Assembly: GCA_964528875.1 (NCBI GenBank)
Contig: CAZGUI010000026.1
Coordinates: forward strand, 1-33,792
Direction: 5' to 3'
Source: Bacteroides_E sp964528875
GTDB taxonomy: Bacteria; Bacteroidota; Bacteroidia; Bacteroidales; Bacteroidaceae
DNA: 33,792 nt
A model generated the notes under the pieces. It was given only the letters and a program-made list of their open reading frames with translations, ran no database searches and had not been told where the DNA came from. Below, piece after piece: positions 33,139-33,792 of this stretch. Both the position numbers and the translations under genes were made by a program. Position 1 is the stretch's first letter. The number at the start of each line of letters is the position of its first letter.

Positions 33139-33792
33139 TTATAAATTGTTCAACTTCATAGATAAATCAGACTCATTTAAGCATAACACTTCACGAGGCT
33201 TGCTACCTTCGCTGGGACCTACTACCCCAGCTGCTTCCAATTGATCCATTATACGTCCTGCACGATTGTAACCAATAGAAAACTTGCGTTGCAACATAGA
33301 TGTCGATCCTTGTTGTTGTAATACTACCATTATAGCCGCATCATCAAATAGTGGATCTAAGTTGGTCATATCGACCTCACCTGGAGCCAGTTCTGTTTCT
33401 TCATGGAACTCAGGTAATTCAAAAGCTTGAGTATATCCCTGTTGTTTTGCAATGTATTTTGTGATTTCATCCACTTCGGGTGTATCAATAAATGCACACT
33501 GAACACGAATAGGGTCTGCACCTTGTAAAAACAACATATCACCACGTCCAATCAGCTGATTTGCACCCGGACGGTCTAAAATAGTACGAGAATCCATCAT
33601 TGAAGATACACGGAAAGCTACACGAGCAGGGAAGTTGGCTTTAATTGTACCTGTAATAATATTTGTAGTAGGTCTTTGGGTAGCAATCACCATGTGTATT
33701 CCTACAGCACGAGCCAACTGAGCTATACGTGCTATTGGCAATTCTATATCCTTACCGGCAGTCATAATCAAATCTCCAAACTCATCAATAAC
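33139..33792 (-). CDS. ftsK: FtsK/SpoIIIE DNA translocase, C-terminal part
   Basis: The last 217 codons of a gene whose start lies beyond the right edge. The visible part opens with the Walker B motif (VIDEFGDLIMTAGKD), then the RecA-like motor motifs ARIAQLARAVGIHMVIATQRPTTNIITG, IKANFPARVAFRVSS, SRTILDRPGANQLIGRGDML. The C-terminal gamma winged-helix (about the last 65 residues: DDAAIMVVLQQQGSTSMLQRKFSIGYNRAGRIMDQLEAAGVV) reads KOPS sequences that direct the motor to the terminus. FtsK pumps DNA through the division septum and activates XerCD recombination at dif. The gene is upstream in the same run as the LolA-like gene and trxB. Confidence 0.96.
   Translation of the reverse strand, partial: VIDEFGDLIMTAGKDIELPIARIAQLARAVGIHMVIATQRPTTNIITGTIKANFPARVAFRVSSMMDSRTILDRPGANQLIGRGDMLFLQGADPIRVQCAFIDTPEVDEITKYIAKQQGYTQAFELPEFHEETELAPGEVDMTNLDPLFDDAAIMVVLQQQGSTSMLQRKFSIGYNRAGRIMDQLEAAGVVGPSEGSKPREVLCLNESDLSMKLNNL

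Overview
The window looks like chromosomal DNA of a low-G+C member of the Bacteroidota, most likely Bacteroidales and close to Bacteroides. The evidence is the strongly A+T-rich base composition, several TAnnTTTG (-7) promoter boxes of the Bacteroides sigma type, SPII lipoproteins, an M56 peptidase-TonB fusion with a BlaI repressor, a Porin_10-type outer-membrane protein, a DUF4080 radical SAM protein, the run ftsK-lolA-trxB, and polysaccharide-degrading GH2 and GH105 enzymes. Most of the content is housekeeping, with two accessory or decaying patches (about 25.3-26.3 kb and 30.9-31.5 kb).

Layout. 1-96: end of a tRNA-Arg gene and its promoter. 165-6844 (minus): an operon of a very large double sensor kinase, a LuxR-type response regulator and an AbgT-family transporter; the last two overlap. 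7092-8030 (plus): prs. 8088-9774 (minus): blaI-blaR1-like pair with TonB fused to the M56 protein, preceded by three evenly spaced operator dyads. 9986-10432 (minus): YhcH/EbgC-like protein. 10662-14205 (plus): thioredoxin lipoprotein, phosphoethanolamine transferase, a 22-bp repeat array, a small Ig-like lipoprotein and a macro-like protein. 14260-15966 (plus): B12-binding radical SAM protein, whose end overlaps the convergent AlaX-like editing protein. 16461-19683 (minus): pheT-yebC. 19936-20014: a second array of the same 22-bp repeat. 20181-21842 (minus): alkaline phosphatase. 22325-25280 (plus): Porin_10 protein and solute-binding-like protein, overlapping by 8 bases. 25281-26034: a frameshifted gene remnant. 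26319-30929 (plus): GH2 beta-galactosidase-like enzyme and GH105 unsaturated glycuronyl hydrolase. 31049-31398: IS256-type transposase remnant and a short inverted-repeat element. 31494-33792 (minus): trxB, lolA-like gene and the 3' part of ftsK.

How the parts work together. The kinase-regulator-transporter operon suggests sensing coupled to import or export of a small aromatic or folate-related solute; the cue is unknown. The BlaI/M56-TonB pair is probably an autoregulated envelope-stress or antibiotic-response switch. GH2 and GH105 probably act in sequence on a uronate-containing plant or algal glycan, but no SusC/SusD pair or regulator is in the window. The most unusual observations are the double kinase, in which the good ATPase and the good phosphoacceptor histidine sit in different halves; the three 17-bp operators at an exact 21-bp period; and the dispersed 22-bp palindromic repeat arrays.
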